64,000 bases of DNA from G965218495 sp965262785 (GTDB lineage Bacteria > Bacteroidota > Rhodothermia > Rhodothermales > Bin80): NCBI GenBank assembly GCA_965262785.1, contig OZ253559.1:3596001-3660000 (forward strand), written 5' to 3'. The notes beneath the pieces were generated by a model that was given only the letters and a program-made list of their open reading frames with translations, ran no database searches and was not told the DNA's origin. Positions 36,912 to 47,046 of this stretch are shown in pieces. Numbering within the stretch: the stretch's first letter is position 1; the number at the start of each line of letters is the position of its first letter. A program made the position numbers and the translations under genes.

Positions 36912-38219
36912 ATGCAATTGACCCCGCGTATCACAAGCCGAATCGAACCCGACCGACCACTTCGTCTCCGTGCGCGCTTCCACGCCCTACTGCTAGCAGC
37001 GACCACCGCCCTCCTCCCCGCCTGCGGAATCGACGCAGGCTATTACGACGCCAGACCCAGCACCATCGTCGAAACCTTCGGCGATACCACATTGGTCCGC
37101 ACCCTGTCCGGAAGCGTCTGGGGCGCTGAGGCCTCGCTTGTGCCCGAAGTCTCGATCGGCGAGCTCGAAGGGCCCGAGGAGTACCTCTTCGGCAGAATCA
37201 GGTCGATCGCGGTGAATGATGATGGAACTGTGTACGTCCTGGACCAGCAGGCGCAGCATGTCCGCGTCTTCGACTCGCTCGGGATCTATCTCGAAACGCT
37301 AGGTCGCCGAGGCAAGGCCCCAGGCGAGTTCAGCCGCGCCGAGGCCATCGCCTTGCTGCCCGACGGGCGTCTGATCGTGCGCGATCCCGGCAACCAACGC
37401 GTCATGGTATTCGGTCTCGGACCTGAAGAGATGGCCGAATGGAGATACAATGCCAGCGTGTATACGTCGTCACCTCTATACACCGATGCGAACGGCCGGA
37501 CCTTTCTGCTTGCCGGCGACCAGTCTCGCGTGGAAGATCTTGTCATGCACATCATCGTTCTGGCCCCTGACGGGACGCATCTCGACACCCTTCCAGAACC
37601 TGCGAGCGACTACGTACCCCCCTTCGTGAAGGCCGAGGCTTCCGGGATATCAATGAGCTACGGCGTCCCCTTCGCACCCCGTTTTCTGTGGACCATTCAC
37701 CCGAGCGGCCAGTTCCTCACCGGTCTCTCATACGACTACCGGATCGACCTCGCTCGGGACAATGGCTTACTCCGGATTGAGCGCAGTTACGATCCGGTCC
37801 GGGCGATGGATGCGGAGCGCACTTTCCAGCGAGAACGCACCGTCGGGCGCATACGCCGGTCACTGCCGGACTGGGATTGGGATGGCCCGACGATCCCAAG
37901 CTACAAGCCATTCTTCCAGGAATTGCTGGCTGGACGGGACGGACGCATATGGGTGCGGCTGTCGGCCGAGGGACGCCCGGTGGACAATGAGGACTACGAT
38001 CCCGACGACCCCGGTTCGTTTCCGGTGACCTGGGCAGAAGAGACCCGGTACGATGTCTTCGAGCCGGATGGGACCTATCTGGGCGTCGTAGTAGCACCGG
38101 ATGGATTTTCCCGTTTTCCGGCCCCGATATTCGATGGCGACTATGTGTGGGCCGTAGCCGCTGACGGGCAAGGGGTGGAACGGGTGGTGCGCTACCGGAT
38201 CCATATTGGGCGCCCATGA
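36912..38219 (+). CDS. Six-bladed beta-propeller lipoprotein
   Basis: A 435-residue protein. A ribosome binding site, AAGGAGGAAGGC, sits just before the ATG at 36912, and a lipobox follows near residue 37 (ALLPACG), so a lipoprotein is expected. The first blade carries IRSIAVNDDGTVYVLDQQAQHVRVFDSLG, given here as a position range of about residues 92-120, and the hallmark LGRRGKAPGEFSRAEAIALL. A later blade ends AGRDGRIWVRLS. It is the same type as the gene at 14452-15681 and shares the G-x-G/A-PGEF and GRDGRIWVRL signatures. The function is not established; such proteins may bind envelope ligands. Confidence 0.82.
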   Translation: MQLTPRITSRIEPDRPLRLRARFHALLLAATTALLPACGIDAGYYDARPSTIVETFGDTTLVRTLSGSVWGAEASLVPEVSIGELEGPEEYLFGRIRSIAVNDDGTVYVLDQQAQHVRVFDSLGIYLETLGRRGKAPGEFSRAEAIALLPDGRLIVRDPGNQRVMVFGLGPEEMAEWRYNASVYTSSPLYTDANGRTFLLAGDQSRVEDLVMHIIVLAPDGTHLDTLPEPASDYVPPFVKAEASGISMSYGVPFAPRFLWTIHPSGQFLTGLSYDYRIDLARDNGLLRIERSYDPVRAMDAERTFQRERTVGRIRRSLPDWDWDGPTIPSYKPFFQELLAGRDGRIWVRLSAEGRPVDNEDYDPDDPGSFPVTWAEETRYDVFEPDGTYLGVVVAPDGFSRFPAPIFDGDYVWAVAADGQGVERVVRYRIHIGRP

Positions 38220-39279
38220 ACCTGCCCGACAGCCGATCCGCCTCATCTAGGCGGGGCCGCATTTAACGCGGATCGGCAGGCTGCGCTCGTTAACACCGGT
38301 GCCGAACAGTCGGCCCCGGTAAGCCGAACCAGCAAATCACACCGAACATACCCGAGAATGGAACAGACAAGCGACCCCCGCCTTCGAGGACGCCTCGATC
38401 GGCATCGAGGAGGATCGGCATGTGTTCGCCCTACCCACCCTCCATCAGGAGTCGCTCCCATCCAGGAATCTTGCGGGAGGGCCGATTGGCCGCACGAGTG
38501 CGTGGCGGCTAGAGGTCGTCAAGTGATTCCTTCGTTGGAGCAACGCTGATTCCACGCTCCACCACGGCCGACGCTCGGAACATGATCAGCGGAGCCGCGG
38601 TGACCACGATCAATGGTGACTCAAAATCCATGGACCTCCGATTCGAGCGAATGGATTCCAGTTGATAAAGAGGGAATCATTGAGGCAATCATTTCGACCA
38701 GCAAAGTCGTAAAACCTGTACTAGCCTGACTTTATGATGCTTTATCCAAAGACATATCATCGACCATCCAGTCTTCGAGCTAGTTCTCCAGCCCAATACA
38801 AGACCGCCCGACCTTTCGCGGCTTTGCTTGCGACAAACTCCCACTGGCCTGCTGTCCTTCTATGCTCCAAATGCCTAGCTTAAGCCTCGTGGATTTGTGC
38901 CCCACCACCCCCACTCATCAGCAATATCGACCTGCTGACGCGGAGTCTCCCATTCTGTAACACTACGGCACTTGGATTCCAAGAACTTGATTGGTGGCGT
39001 CGACGCGACTTGCTGGTCAAACCCGATCTCGCCGCTTCACTGAACCCCAAGTTCGGCCAACAAATGCTCACAACACCGTGCAGCAACCGGGCCCCGACGG
39101 CTCGGAAAGCGCTACGCGACCCTTTACCCGATTGGAGTTGTTGAATCGCTTTGACCACCCCGGCTATGGTACTGGCAGCCGCCCCGCCACAACAAATACT
39201 CGGCACCTGCTGCGGCGCAAGGCCCAGTCCGTCGAGGCAAAGACTTGGTCTTCAATGAACCAAAGGCTTGCGTGCTCAA
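38220..39279. other. Intergenic region of about 1 kb
   Basis: No gene is supported. The small frames on both strands have no recognisable motif. It lies between the propeller gene and the 3' end of ispE, so nothing needs a promoter here except possible undetected small genes. Confidence 0.35.
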
Positions 39280-40125
39280 TCAAGAGCTGTGCTCAAGGTG
39301 TACGGTGCATCCCGCCTCTCTAGCCGCAGCGGCGCCTTGCATAGCCTTGCCCCAGTCTTCGAAGACGCCGAATACGGCTGCCCCTGTACCCGTCAACGAA
39401 GCATACGCGGCGCCCTGGTTCAGCAGTTCCTCCTTGCGGGTACGAAGCGCAGGGTAGGCATCAAATACCGGTGCCTCAAAGTCGTTGACAAGCACCTGAC
39501 ACCAGTAGTCCAAGTCATTGGATTGCACCACGGCACGCAGGTTGACGCTTCGAGTTGGCACCGGCGTGATGCGGCCAAAGGCCCACTTCGTAGAAATATG
39601 AACATGCGGGACGACTACGACCAGCGTATAGGGAATTGCGTACCCTTCTAGCGGCGTAAGCATTTCGCCACGACCGGTGGCATATGATGGCACGGGATTC
39701 AAAAAAAACGGCACGTCCGACCCCAACGAAAGCGCAAGGCGCAGCAACGTGGCGTCGGTGACTGGCTGACTCCAGAGTCGTGACAACAAGCGCAGTGCTA
39801 CTGCGGCGTCACTTGAGCCGCCGCCCAGGCCCGCTCCCATCGGCAGTCGCTTAACCAACTCCATGGCTGCGCCCCGATGTTTGCCCGCGGCTGCAGCCAT
39901 GGCGCGCGCCGCACGCATCACCAGGTTGGACTCACCGCAATCGAGTACCGGGTCTGTACACGAAAGCGTCAGCGACGGCGCTTCACGCACGCTCAGCGTA
40001 TCGGACCACTGTAGCGGGTAGAAGACGGTCTCCAAGTCGTGATAACCGTCGTCGCGGCGACGCAAGACGTGCAAGCCAAGGTTGATCTTGCCCGGCGCCT
40101 GCGCTGAATAGATTGGCTTACCCAT
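39280..40125 (-). CDS. ispE: 4-diphosphocytidyl-2-C-methyl-D-erythritol kinase IspE
   Basis: A GHMP kinase of the MEP pathway, phosphorylating CDP-ME at the 2-hydroxyl. About 281 residues from the ATG at 40125. The start reads MGKPIYSAQAPGKINLGLHVLRRRDDGYHDLETVF, in which PGKINLGL and DGYH are diagnostic; I cite it as residues 1-35. The ATP loop is LPMGAGLGGGSSDAA near residue 100, and the C-terminal motif is SLTGTGAAVFGVF. SDVPFFLN is also present. Upstream ATGs at 40134 and 40191 are alternatives; the latter adds non-conserved residues. Divergent from the polysaccharide operon over about 120 bases. Confidence 0.94.
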   Translation of the reverse strand: MGKPIYSAQAPGKINLGLHVLRRRDDGYHDLETVFYPLQWSDTLSVREAPSLTLSCTDPVLDCGESNLVMRAARAMAAAAGKHRGAAMELVKRLPMGAGLGGGSSDAAVALRLLSRLWSQPVTDATLLRLALSLGSDVPFFLNPVPSYATGRGEMLTPLEGYAIPYTLVVVVPHVHISTKWAFGRITPVPTRSVNLRAVVQSNDLDYWCQVLVNDFEAPVFDAYPALRTRKEELLNQGAAYASLTGTGAAVFGVFEDWGKAMQGAAAAREAGCTVHLEHSS

Positions 40126-40251
40126 CGTACTCATCTGCGTCAGAAACTCCCGCCTTGCATATAGCGTTCCATCCCGCTGTACTAGACACACGGTCCATAG
40201 TCCTTTCTGCTCATACGAAAACCTGCTACCTCGCCACCATTCTATTTCCTA

Positions 40252-41952
40252 ATGAGAAATGTTCCACGGGCGAGGACTCTTGCAGCTGTTTGCGCGGTAA
40301 GCGTGCTGCTGGGCGTCCTTGTTGCGCCCTTGCAGGCGCAAGACCAAAGCGCAGGCTCTGCACTTATCGGTCTGGGCGGCGCTAATGCGCTGTCCGAACT
40401 ACAAGCACGGGTGCAGGAAGCAACCATGCAGGGGAGCTCGCTTGCACTCGAAGGCGCAGTGGACCCCAACGAATACACCGTAGGTCCCGGAGACCGGTTT
40501 AACGTCGGGATCGGTGGGATTCTCTCAAACACGTTCAGCCTTGTGGTCTCCGCCGGCGGCTACCTGGACCTGCCGGAAGCAGGCCAGATCCAAGCAGCGG
40601 GCCGCTCACTGGCCGAAGTCCGAAGTGAGGCTCTCGCAGGGCTCCAGGAGCGGCATAGCAATGTTCTGGTAAGTGTGTCGCTCGTCCAGGCGCGCTCATT
40701 CTATGTCCACGTCTCTGGCGCGGTACCGCAGCCTGGACGCTACCTGATGCTGCCGATTTCACGGGTGGATGAGGTGCTGGCAGAAACCTTTACGCCAAAG
40801 TACTTCGACATTGAGACCAATGAGTACATATACCTTCCTACGCGCCGTCCGGCACTGCAACCGTCGTACCAACCGGCATATCGGAATGTCCAGATCGTGC
40901 ACCGGGACGGCACTACCACCGAGATTGACCTTGTGCGCTACTATTTGCACGGAGAAGTAGACCACAACCCCTACCTCCGGGACGGAGACCGGATCATCGT
41001 CCCTTCCTATCACGAGCTCCGCGATGGCATCCGGGTTTCGGGCGACGTAGCCTACCCCGGCACGTACGACCTGCGCCCTGGGGACACCGCCGTGGATCTG
41101 CTGCGGCTCGCCGCAGGCCCCGCGGGCACGGCCCATATGGACTCAGTGCGTCTGGCACGCTCGGAAGGCAATCAGCCCATCTACCTGAATGCCCAGCGCC
41201 TGCTCAGTGGCGAAGACGACAACCTTCTGCTGGAGCCGGGGGACCACCTAGTCGTGGAAACACCCGAGGTGGCCGTGGCACGGATACAAGGCCGGGTCAG
41301 GTATCCGGGTTCCTATACCATAGAAAATGGCAAAACCACAATCGACCAGCTGATTGATATGGCTGGCGGGCTGGAACCGGACGCGAACCTGGAAGCTTCG
41401 TTCATGGAACGAAGCCAGTCGCTGGACTTCCGCGAGTCGCCCCGCCTGAGCAACCTCGACTTCCATAGCCGCAAATTTGCTGAGTCGTTTGCCGCGCAGT
41501 CTGCCTATCGCGTGCGTGTTGACCTCGCCGCGGCCGTGGAATCCGGAGGAGAGGCGATGGTGCTATACCACGGGGATCGCGTCGTATTTCCACGCGATGA
41601 GCAGACAGTCCAGGTCAGCGGACAGGTCCCACGACCCAGCTACGTGGCATTGGAGGAAGGCCAGCCCGCAAGCTATTACGTCGACCTCGTTGGCGGACCT
41701 GCGGCCGGCGCCACAGATGTCTTTGTTTTTAGCGGAAGCACGGGAGAGATTCGCAAAGGCGCCGGCACGCTGGTCCGAAGTGGCGACACCATCTTTGTAG
41801 ATCGGGAAGACATTGCTGAGAGCCCCGAGATGCAGCAGCTGCTCTTGGCCAAGCAGCAGAATCGTATCCAGACCACGCAGGTCATCTTTGCAGGTGCTAC
41901 TGCGATTACAGGCATAGTGACCGCGTACGCGGCGCTCTTCGGAAAAGACTGA
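40252..41952 (+). CDS. Polysaccharide export protein with SLBB domains (Wza-like)
   Basis: A 566-residue secreted protein with a signal peptide (about residues 1-29). It has a Poly_export domain near residue 68 (NEYTVGPGDRFNVGIGG, YLDLPEAGQIQAAGRSLAEV) and then several SLBB domains: VHVSGAVPQPGRYLM, IRVSGDVAYPGTYDLRPGDT, ARIQGRVRYPGSYTIENGKT and VQVSGQVPRPSYVALEEGQ. A C-terminal hydrophobic helix (about 545-561) is present. Wza-like proteins form the outer-membrane channel for capsule or exopolysaccharide. It opens the polysaccharide operon; the next gene is 6 bases away. With four repeats and no lipobox it is longer than E. coli Wza (about 380). Confidence 0.9.
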   Translation: MRNVPRARTLAAVCAVSVLLGVLVAPLQAQDQSAGSALIGLGGANALSELQARVQEATMQGSSLALEGAVDPNEYTVGPGDRFNVGIGGILSNTFSLVVSAGGYLDLPEAGQIQAAGRSLAEVRSEALAGLQERHSNVLVSVSLVQARSFYVHVSGAVPQPGRYLMLPISRVDEVLAETFTPKYFDIETNEYIYLPTRRPALQPSYQPAYRNVQIVHRDGTTTEIDLVRYYLHGEVDHNPYLRDGDRIIVPSYHELRDGIRVSGDVAYPGTYDLRPGDTAVDLLRLAAGPAGTAHMDSVRLARSEGNQPIYLNAQRLLSGEDDNLLLEPGDHLVVETPEVAVARIQGRVRYPGSYTIENGKTTIDQLIDMAGGLEPDANLEASFMERSQSLDFRESPRLSNLDFHSRKFAESFAAQSAYRVRVDLAAAVESGGEAMVLYHGDRVVFPRDEQTVQVSGQVPRPSYVALEEGQPASYYVDLVGGPAAGATDVFVFSGSTGEIRKGAGTLVRSGDTIFVDREDIAESPEMQQLLLAKQQNRIQTTQVIFAGATAITGIVTAYAALFGKD

Positions 41953-41958
41953 GAGGTT

Positions 41959-43125
41959 ATGGATTCTGACCGCGCCACCTCGCAACACACAGTTGCTGTC
42001 TGGCCGGCCATCCGGGCCCTCTGGCGCCAGCGATGGCTTGTCGTAGCCGTCACCGGCATCGCAGCGGTAGGCTCAGTAATAATCAGTCTGCTGCTTCCCA
42101 ACTGGTACATGGCCGAGACCCGCCTGCTGTTGCCTGGCAAGCTGGCTTCGGGCCTGCTGTCGGCCCTGGCCGCGGGGAGTGTTCCAACCACCGCTTCTTC
42201 CCTGCTTGGGGGCATCTCCGGCGACTATCAGCGGCAACTTTCGATCCTGGACAGTCGCACGGTGAAGGAAAGCCTGGTGGACGAGTTTGATCTGGCAACC
42301 GTCTACGATGTCGCTGATACGGATGCACCGGTCTACCGTGCAGTGGAGGCCCTCTCCGACAACATCGCCTTCGTGGTGGACCAGGAGTACAACCACCTGT
42401 CTGTTCGTGTTTTTGATCGGGAGCCACAGCGCGCTGCGGACATGGCGAACTTTCTTGTCGAGGAGCTCAACCGGGTCAACGCGACACTGGCTTCGCAAAA
42501 CGCCAGTGCCTTTCGAGAAAAGGTCGAGCAACGCTACCGCGCCACGGAATCCGAACTCGACTCTCTGAATGCCGCCGCACGTGATTTTCAGGCTCGCTAC
42601 GGCGTTGTCGACCTGACAGCTCAGGCCGAGGCCTTCATGACCGGCATCGCGGAACTTCGAGCCACCATGCTGTTCGCGGAAGTGGAACACGAACGCCTCG
42701 AGTACTTGTATGGCCCCAAGAACTCCGCCACGCGCTCCGCGGGGCGTGCCGTGGATGCCATCACTGCGCGCTATGACGCAGCTCTGGAGGGGCAGGAGGC
42801 CGTGATGCCGATCGCGCGCGACAGCCTGCCGGATCTGGCTCTCCATTTTGTTGAGTTGGAAACAGAGCGCCAGATACTGGGCCACGTTCTTGCTGCCGTG
42901 CGGCCCGCCCTGGAGGAAGCGCGCCTGGAAGAACTACGCCAGATCGAAGCCGTTGAGGTGATTGACGCAGCGGTCGAACCGGTTGACAAGGCGCGCCCGG
43001 CTCGCTCGGTTATATGCGTGGCGTCAACTGCCAGCGGGTTTATCCTGAGCGTCGCCTACGTGCTCCTATTGGCGTGGTGGCGCGAAAACCACACCACGTT
43101 AGCCCGCAAGCTAAGCTCTCCGTAG
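41959..43125 (+). CDS. Wzz/GumC-type chain-length determinant
   Basis: A 388-residue protein with two transmembrane helices, near residues 28-48 and 345-370, and a long coiled-coil periplasmic domain between them (RDFQARYGVVDLTAQAEAF, FVELETERQILGHVL). The N-terminal segment AIRALWRQRWLVVAVTGI and the conserved PARSVICVASTASGFILS with Pro before the second helix are Wzz family marks. The tyrosine kinase domain (Wzc) is absent. It would set polymer length or couple the export protein to synthesis. It is 6 bases after the export gene and 6 before the polymerase. Confidence 0.87.
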   Translation: MDSDRATSQHTVAVWPAIRALWRQRWLVVAVTGIAAVGSVIISLLLPNWYMAETRLLLPGKLASGLLSALAAGSVPTTASSLLGGISGDYQRQLSILDSRTVKESLVDEFDLATVYDVADTDAPVYRAVEALSDNIAFVVDQEYNHLSVRVFDREPQRAADMANFLVEELNRVNATLASQNASAFREKVEQRYRATESELDSLNAAARDFQARYGVVDLTAQAEAFMTGIAELRATMLFAEVEHERLEYLYGPKNSATRSAGRAVDAITARYDAALEGQEAVMPIARDSLPDLALHFVELETERQILGHVLAAVRPALEEARLEELRQIEAVEVIDAAVEPVDKARPARSVICVASTASGFILSVAYVLLLAWWRENHTTLARKLSSP

Positions 43126-43131
43126 GGCGCA

Positions 43132-44613
43132 GTGCACGTTGCCGACGCGGTCCCCGATAGCAACGCTTTGAACCCTCGCACGTCAGGGACGAATGCCCCT
43201 TCTGCCCGAGCGCTTTGGCTTTGGGGACATGCGGCTCTCGTAGCTACGCTAGTGTTGGGGCTGGCCATCATTTTTGCCATCGCCAGGATGGGGGATTGGC
43301 CCGTGGCAGTAGCCTTTCCTGCCGCGCTACTGGCAATAGCGGCCGCAATCTGGCTGTTCCGACACCCAACCCTTAACCTCTTTGCTGTTCTGGTCGGGTT
43401 CGTGATCGTAGCCGACAACCAGGCGGGATTTCAGCTCCGCGAGGTTGCTTACGCACTCTATCTTTATTCAGTGCTGGCATTCTGGTACGTGGAGCGCGTG
43501 GCCTTTGCGCGCGAACCGTTTCTACGGACTCGCGCCGATCAAGCGCTAGCGCTGTTCCTGATTCTATTGCCGTGTACCATGGTGCTGACTATAATATTCG
43601 GCGGGCGCCTGGTCGGCGCGGTCAGCGAGCTCTTTTCGTTGTCGCTCTTCGCACTCTATTTCCCGCTGAAAGAGGTTGCGGCGCGCTATCGGTGGGCCCC
43701 GCGAGCCCTTGTCCTTACCGTCGTGTCCGTAGGAATGCTGGTGGCTCTGCGCAACTTCTACGAATATTGGCAGATGCTTGGCCGGGTCACGCAGGCCTGG
43801 CAGGTAGAGACGGGCCGAGTCGTCACCAATGACAATTTGCTCATGGTGAGTTCCCTCTTCAGCTTGACTCTGGTGGTCTACGCTCGAAACTTGAAGTCCT
43901 TCCTTCTTGCCGGACTGTGCTTCTCCTTCTGCTTTGGCGGCCTGATTCTTACCCAGAGCCGCGGCTATTGGATGGCCTTCTTCGTAGGATTCGCGGCACT
44001 CGTCTTCCTGACTGACAAGCGCCGCCGCCGTTATATCCTGCTCCTGGGCGGAGTTGGCTTAGTGGCTATGGTTGGTGCAGGCTACGTACTGGTCGGATCC
44101 TATATGGACCTGCTCCTGGGTGGACTGGTGGAGCGAGTCCTGTCTATCGGCACCGCCGCAACTGCCGACCTGTCTTTGGTCAACCGCTTCAGGGAAGCAG
44201 CTACGGTTATGGAGCTCATCAGGGTGAATCCTGTTGTTGGCTACGGCATGGGCGTTCCGTATTACTTTTATGACATCGCTCACCAGCTTACGGACCTTGA
44301 TGCTTTGGTCCATAACGGCTACGTCGGACTCTGGTACAAATTTGGTCTCTGGGGCCTTGGACTTGTGTTGTTTTTCTGGGCCAGTACGCTGAGGCGTGGA
44401 ATCCAGGCGTTTTTTGCCAAGAGCAGCGCGCATTGGACAAGGATATGCGGGCTGGCAGCCGCCATCAGCCTCACCGGCTTCGTGCTGTCTACCATCACCT
44501 CCAACCCATTCTTTTTGAAGGACTCCCTGTTCATCTTCAGTGTCACCGCGGGGCTCGCCGGCGGTGCCTACCTGCGTAGTCGTCGCGAGCGGCAAGAAGG
44601 GGCCGCCGCATGA
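43132..44613 (+). CDS. O-antigen ligase/polymerase family protein (Wzy or WaaL type)
   Basis: A 493-residue integral membrane protein with about 11 hydrophobic segments. The large loop near residues 325-405 carries VNRFREAATVMELIRVNPVVGYGMG, then LDALVHNGYVGLWYKFGLWGLGL. The HNxY pattern and the R-x-x-x-W-x-A preceding it are the Wzy_C hallmark. It probably polymerises lipid-linked repeat units in the inner membrane. The start is GTG at 43132 directly after the Wzz-like gene. The stop overlaps the next start (ATGA). Confidence 0.87.
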   Translation: MHVADAVPDSNALNPRTSGTNAPSARALWLWGHAALVATLVLGLAIIFAIARMGDWPVAVAFPAALLAIAAAIWLFRHPTLNLFAVLVGFVIVADNQAGFQLREVAYALYLYSVLAFWYVERVAFAREPFLRTRADQALALFLILLPCTMVLTIIFGGRLVGAVSELFSLSLFALYFPLKEVAARYRWAPRALVLTVVSVGMLVALRNFYEYWQMLGRVTQAWQVETGRVVTNDNLLMVSSLFSLTLVVYARNLKSFLLAGLCFSFCFGGLILTQSRGYWMAFFVGFAALVFLTDKRRRRYILLLGGVGLVAMVGAGYVLVGSYMDLLLGGLVERVLSIGTAATADLSLVNRFREAATVMELIRVNPVVGYGMGVPYYFYDIAHQLTDLDALVHNGYVGLWYKFGLWGLGLVLFFWASTLRRGIQAFFAKSSAHWTRICGLAAAISLTGFVLSTITSNPFFLKDSLFIFSVTAGLAGGAYLRSRRERQEGAAA

Positions 44614-45335
44614 ATGCAAAAGGCCTATTAAAGCGGCTGGCGCGGCGCTGTGGCTATGATGTCATCAGGTTCAGCCCGCGCTCATCGCCTGTGGCGAGAC
44701 GCATCGCACTCTTTCGCCATCACGGAATTGATCTGGTGATGGATGTGGGCGCCAGCACCGGTAGTTACGCCGCGGAGTTGCGCACCACGGGCTATGAGGG
44801 ACACATCGTGTCGTTTGAGCCTTCCACTGAGGCCTTTCGCGTGCTCCAGGCGCAGGCAAGCACAGATCCGAACTGGAATGCGGTGCAAATAGCCTTGGGC
44901 AGTCAGAGCGGTCAAAAGACACTTCACCTGTCACGCAACCGTGAAAGCAGCTCCTTCCTCCGCATTAGCGCGCGCCATACTGCCGCCTACCCGGGCGCCT
45001 CGTATGCAGGTAGCGAAGTCGTTACCATTAGACGGCTGGACGATGTCTTTGCAACCCATTGCACCGAGGGCGCACGCACCTTTTTGAAGATTGATACGCA
45101 GGGCTTCGAAAAACAGGTGCTTTTGGGCGCCGAGGCGTCCCTGCCGCAAATCACCGGTATCCAGGTGGAGCTTTCACTTGTGCCTCTATATGAAGATGAG
45201 CCGCCATTCATCGACCTTATTATGCACCTTCAGGCACGCGGCTTTGCGCTCATGTCATTTCAGCCGGTCATTGACGACCCCATGACGGGACAACTGCTTC
45301 AGGTGGATGGGCTCTTTTTCCGCAGTGGCGTCTAG
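44610..45335 (+). CDS. FkbM-family methyltransferase
   Basis: A 241-residue SAM-dependent methyltransferase. DLVMDVGASTGSYAAEL is the SAM loop near residue 43, HIVSFEPSTEAFRVL follows, and VTIRRLDDVFATHC leads to TFLKIDTQGFEKQVLLGAE, the FkbM D-x-Q/E-G-x-E signature. FkbM enzymes O-methylate sugars or lipids; here a sugar of the exported polymer is the natural substrate. It overlaps the preceding gene by 4 bases. About 200 bases follow before the flippase gene, with no clear gene between. Confidence 0.9.
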   Translation: MNAKGLLKRLARRCGYDVIRFSPRSSPVARRIALFRHHGIDLVMDVGASTGSYAAELRTTGYEGHIVSFEPSTEAFRVLQAQASTDPNWNAVQIALGSQSGQKTLHLSRNRESSSFLRISARHTAAYPGASYAGSEVVTIRRLDDVFATHCTEGARTFLKIDTQGFEKQVLLGAEASLPQITGIQVELSLVPLYEDEPPFIDLIMHLQARGFALMSFQPVIDDPMTGQLLQVDGLFFRSGV

Positions 45336-45539
45336 GAGTCTGCGTCGCAGAAAATACCGGGTACTCCTGGTCCCCACCAGGATGCACTATGTAACAGCAC
45401 TGGGAGCCAATGTAGTGAATACGCTCTTCCGCGCGCTTCGTGGAGCACAAATGATGAATGGAGTTTCCCACTCAGGTAGCTATGGCGCTCGAATTGCGCC
45501 GACCCTTGGGCGACAAGCTCTTGCGCTAGAGCAGCAGCC

Positions 45540-47042
45540 ATGATTCGCCAACGGCAGCTTACGATTAACACCCTGGCGGCATTCGTGCAGGTGGTGATAA
45601 CCGGAGTGGTGTTTTGGATTCTTTACGCGTTCGTTGAGAATGAAATCGGCATTGAACGCTTTGGAATATGGGCCATCGTACTTATCACCGCCACCGTTAG
45701 CAGCCTGGCCAATCTGGGCCTGGGCAGCAGTGCGGTAAAGTTCGTGTCGATGTACCTCGCCAGGAATGACGCGGCGCGTGCAGCACTTGTGACGCAAACT
45801 GCATTCCTCACTCTGGCGGTCGTTCTCCTGGTGGTCCTCGGTGGCCTCTACCCTATCGCGACCTGGGCCCTGTCCATCCATCCTCACCTGAAAGCGTCGC
45901 CAGAGCTTTTGGCAGAGGCCTATGCCATCCTCCCGTACGCCTTCATGTCCTTTTGGGCACTCTCGGTCGCCGGCGTGACCTTGGGCACTATCGATGGCCA
46001 TCAGCGAATCGATATTCGTAGCGGGCTGCAGGTCTGCGGCACGCTGGCGTATCTCTTTGTTGCTCTTGCCTTTGTTCCACGTCATGGGCTTTTGGGCCTT
46101 GCGTGGGCACACATCACTCAGGCAGTTCTGCTGTTGGTTTCGTCGTGGGTTGTGGCTCAGCGCCTGCTTCCCGTGCTACCGCCCGTACCGTGCCGATGGC
46201 GCTGGGAGGTACTCAAGGAGATCCTGGGATACAGCCTGAATTTTCAGGTTATGTCCATCTTCTGGCTCTTGTTTGAGCCGCTGACTCGATGGCTAGTGTC
46301 AGTCTTTGGCGGCCTTTCTGCGGTGGGGTGGTTTGAGTTTGCAAATCGGATGGTGTTCCAGCTGCGTGCCCTCATTGTTTCTGCCCATCAGTCCTTGGTT
46401 CCGACCATCGCGGACCTGCTCGAGCGCCAGGCATCCCTGCTCAAGGAAGTCTACAATGTGTCCTTTCGGGTCATCCTGTACCTTGTCCTGCTTGCCATGC
46501 CGCTCTTTATTGCGGCGACGCCGCTCATATCCTGGCTATGGCATGGCTATTTCGAGCCTGTATTCATCACGTTTTCGGTGCTTCTGTTTGTGGGATGGTT
46601 TCTAAATCTGCTTTCCAATCCCGCATACTTTGCGTACATGGGTATAGGCACCCTCCGCTGGAACGTCGCAGGGCGCATTGCCATCGGCGTACTCAACGGG
46701 GCATTGGGTTGGGTTCTCGGTGCCCTCGTAGGCGGCACGGGTGTAATTGTAGGTTTTGTGGTAGCCTTGGTGGTTGGCAGTCTCGTCACTACTGTGGCCT
46801 ACCAAAGGGAGTATCAAATCCGCTTTGCTGCCCTGTTGGACCGCCAGAGCATCGTCTTGGGAAGCATCGGTGTTGTCGGTCTTGCTATCGCCTGGCCGAT
46901 ATTGCTGGCTTTTGGGAGTTCTTTCTGGGTGGCTCTGGCCACACCGGCAGCGCTCGGTCTGCTGGTTTTTTTGCCCGCCTGGCTCCACCCAGTCCGGCGA
47001 CGTCTGCAACGGTGGCTCCTGGACTTGCTGCCCAACGCGTAG
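45540..47042 (+). CDS. Polysaccharide flippase (Wzx/MATE-like)
   Basis: A 500-residue membrane protein with about 12-14 hydrophobic segments across its length. The start has QVVITGVVFWILYAFVENEIG; later come GLGSSAVKFVSMYLARND, GLLGLAWAHITQAVL, WFEFANRMVFQLRALIVSAHQSLVPTIADLLE and ISWLWHGYFEP. The pattern matches polysaccharide_synt/Wzx proteins, which move undecaprenyl-linked repeat units across the inner membrane. It fits the cluster logic: export channel, chain length, polymerase, flippase, transferases. The next gene begins 4 bases after the stop. Confidence 0.88.
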   Translation: MIRQRQLTINTLAAFVQVVITGVVFWILYAFVENEIGIERFGIWAIVLITATVSSLANLGLGSSAVKFVSMYLARNDAARAALVTQTAFLTLAVVLLVVLGGLYPIATWALSIHPHLKASPELLAEAYAILPYAFMSFWALSVAGVTLGTIDGHQRIDIRSGLQVCGTLAYLFVALAFVPRHGLLGLAWAHITQAVLLLVSSWVVAQRLLPVLPPVPCRWRWEVLKEILGYSLNFQVMSIFWLLFEPLTRWLVSVFGGLSAVGWFEFANRMVFQLRALIVSAHQSLVPTIADLLERQASLLKEVYNVSFRVILYLVLLAMPLFIAATPLISWLWHGYFEPVFITFSVLLFVGWFLNLLSNPAYFAYMGIGTLRWNVAGRIAIGVLNGALGWVLGALVGGTGVIVGFVVALVVGSLVTTVAYQREYQIRFAALLDRQSIVLGSIGVVGLAIAWPILLAFGSSFWVALATPAALGLLVFLPAWLHPVRRRLQRWLLDLLPNA

Positions 47043-47046
47043 CGAC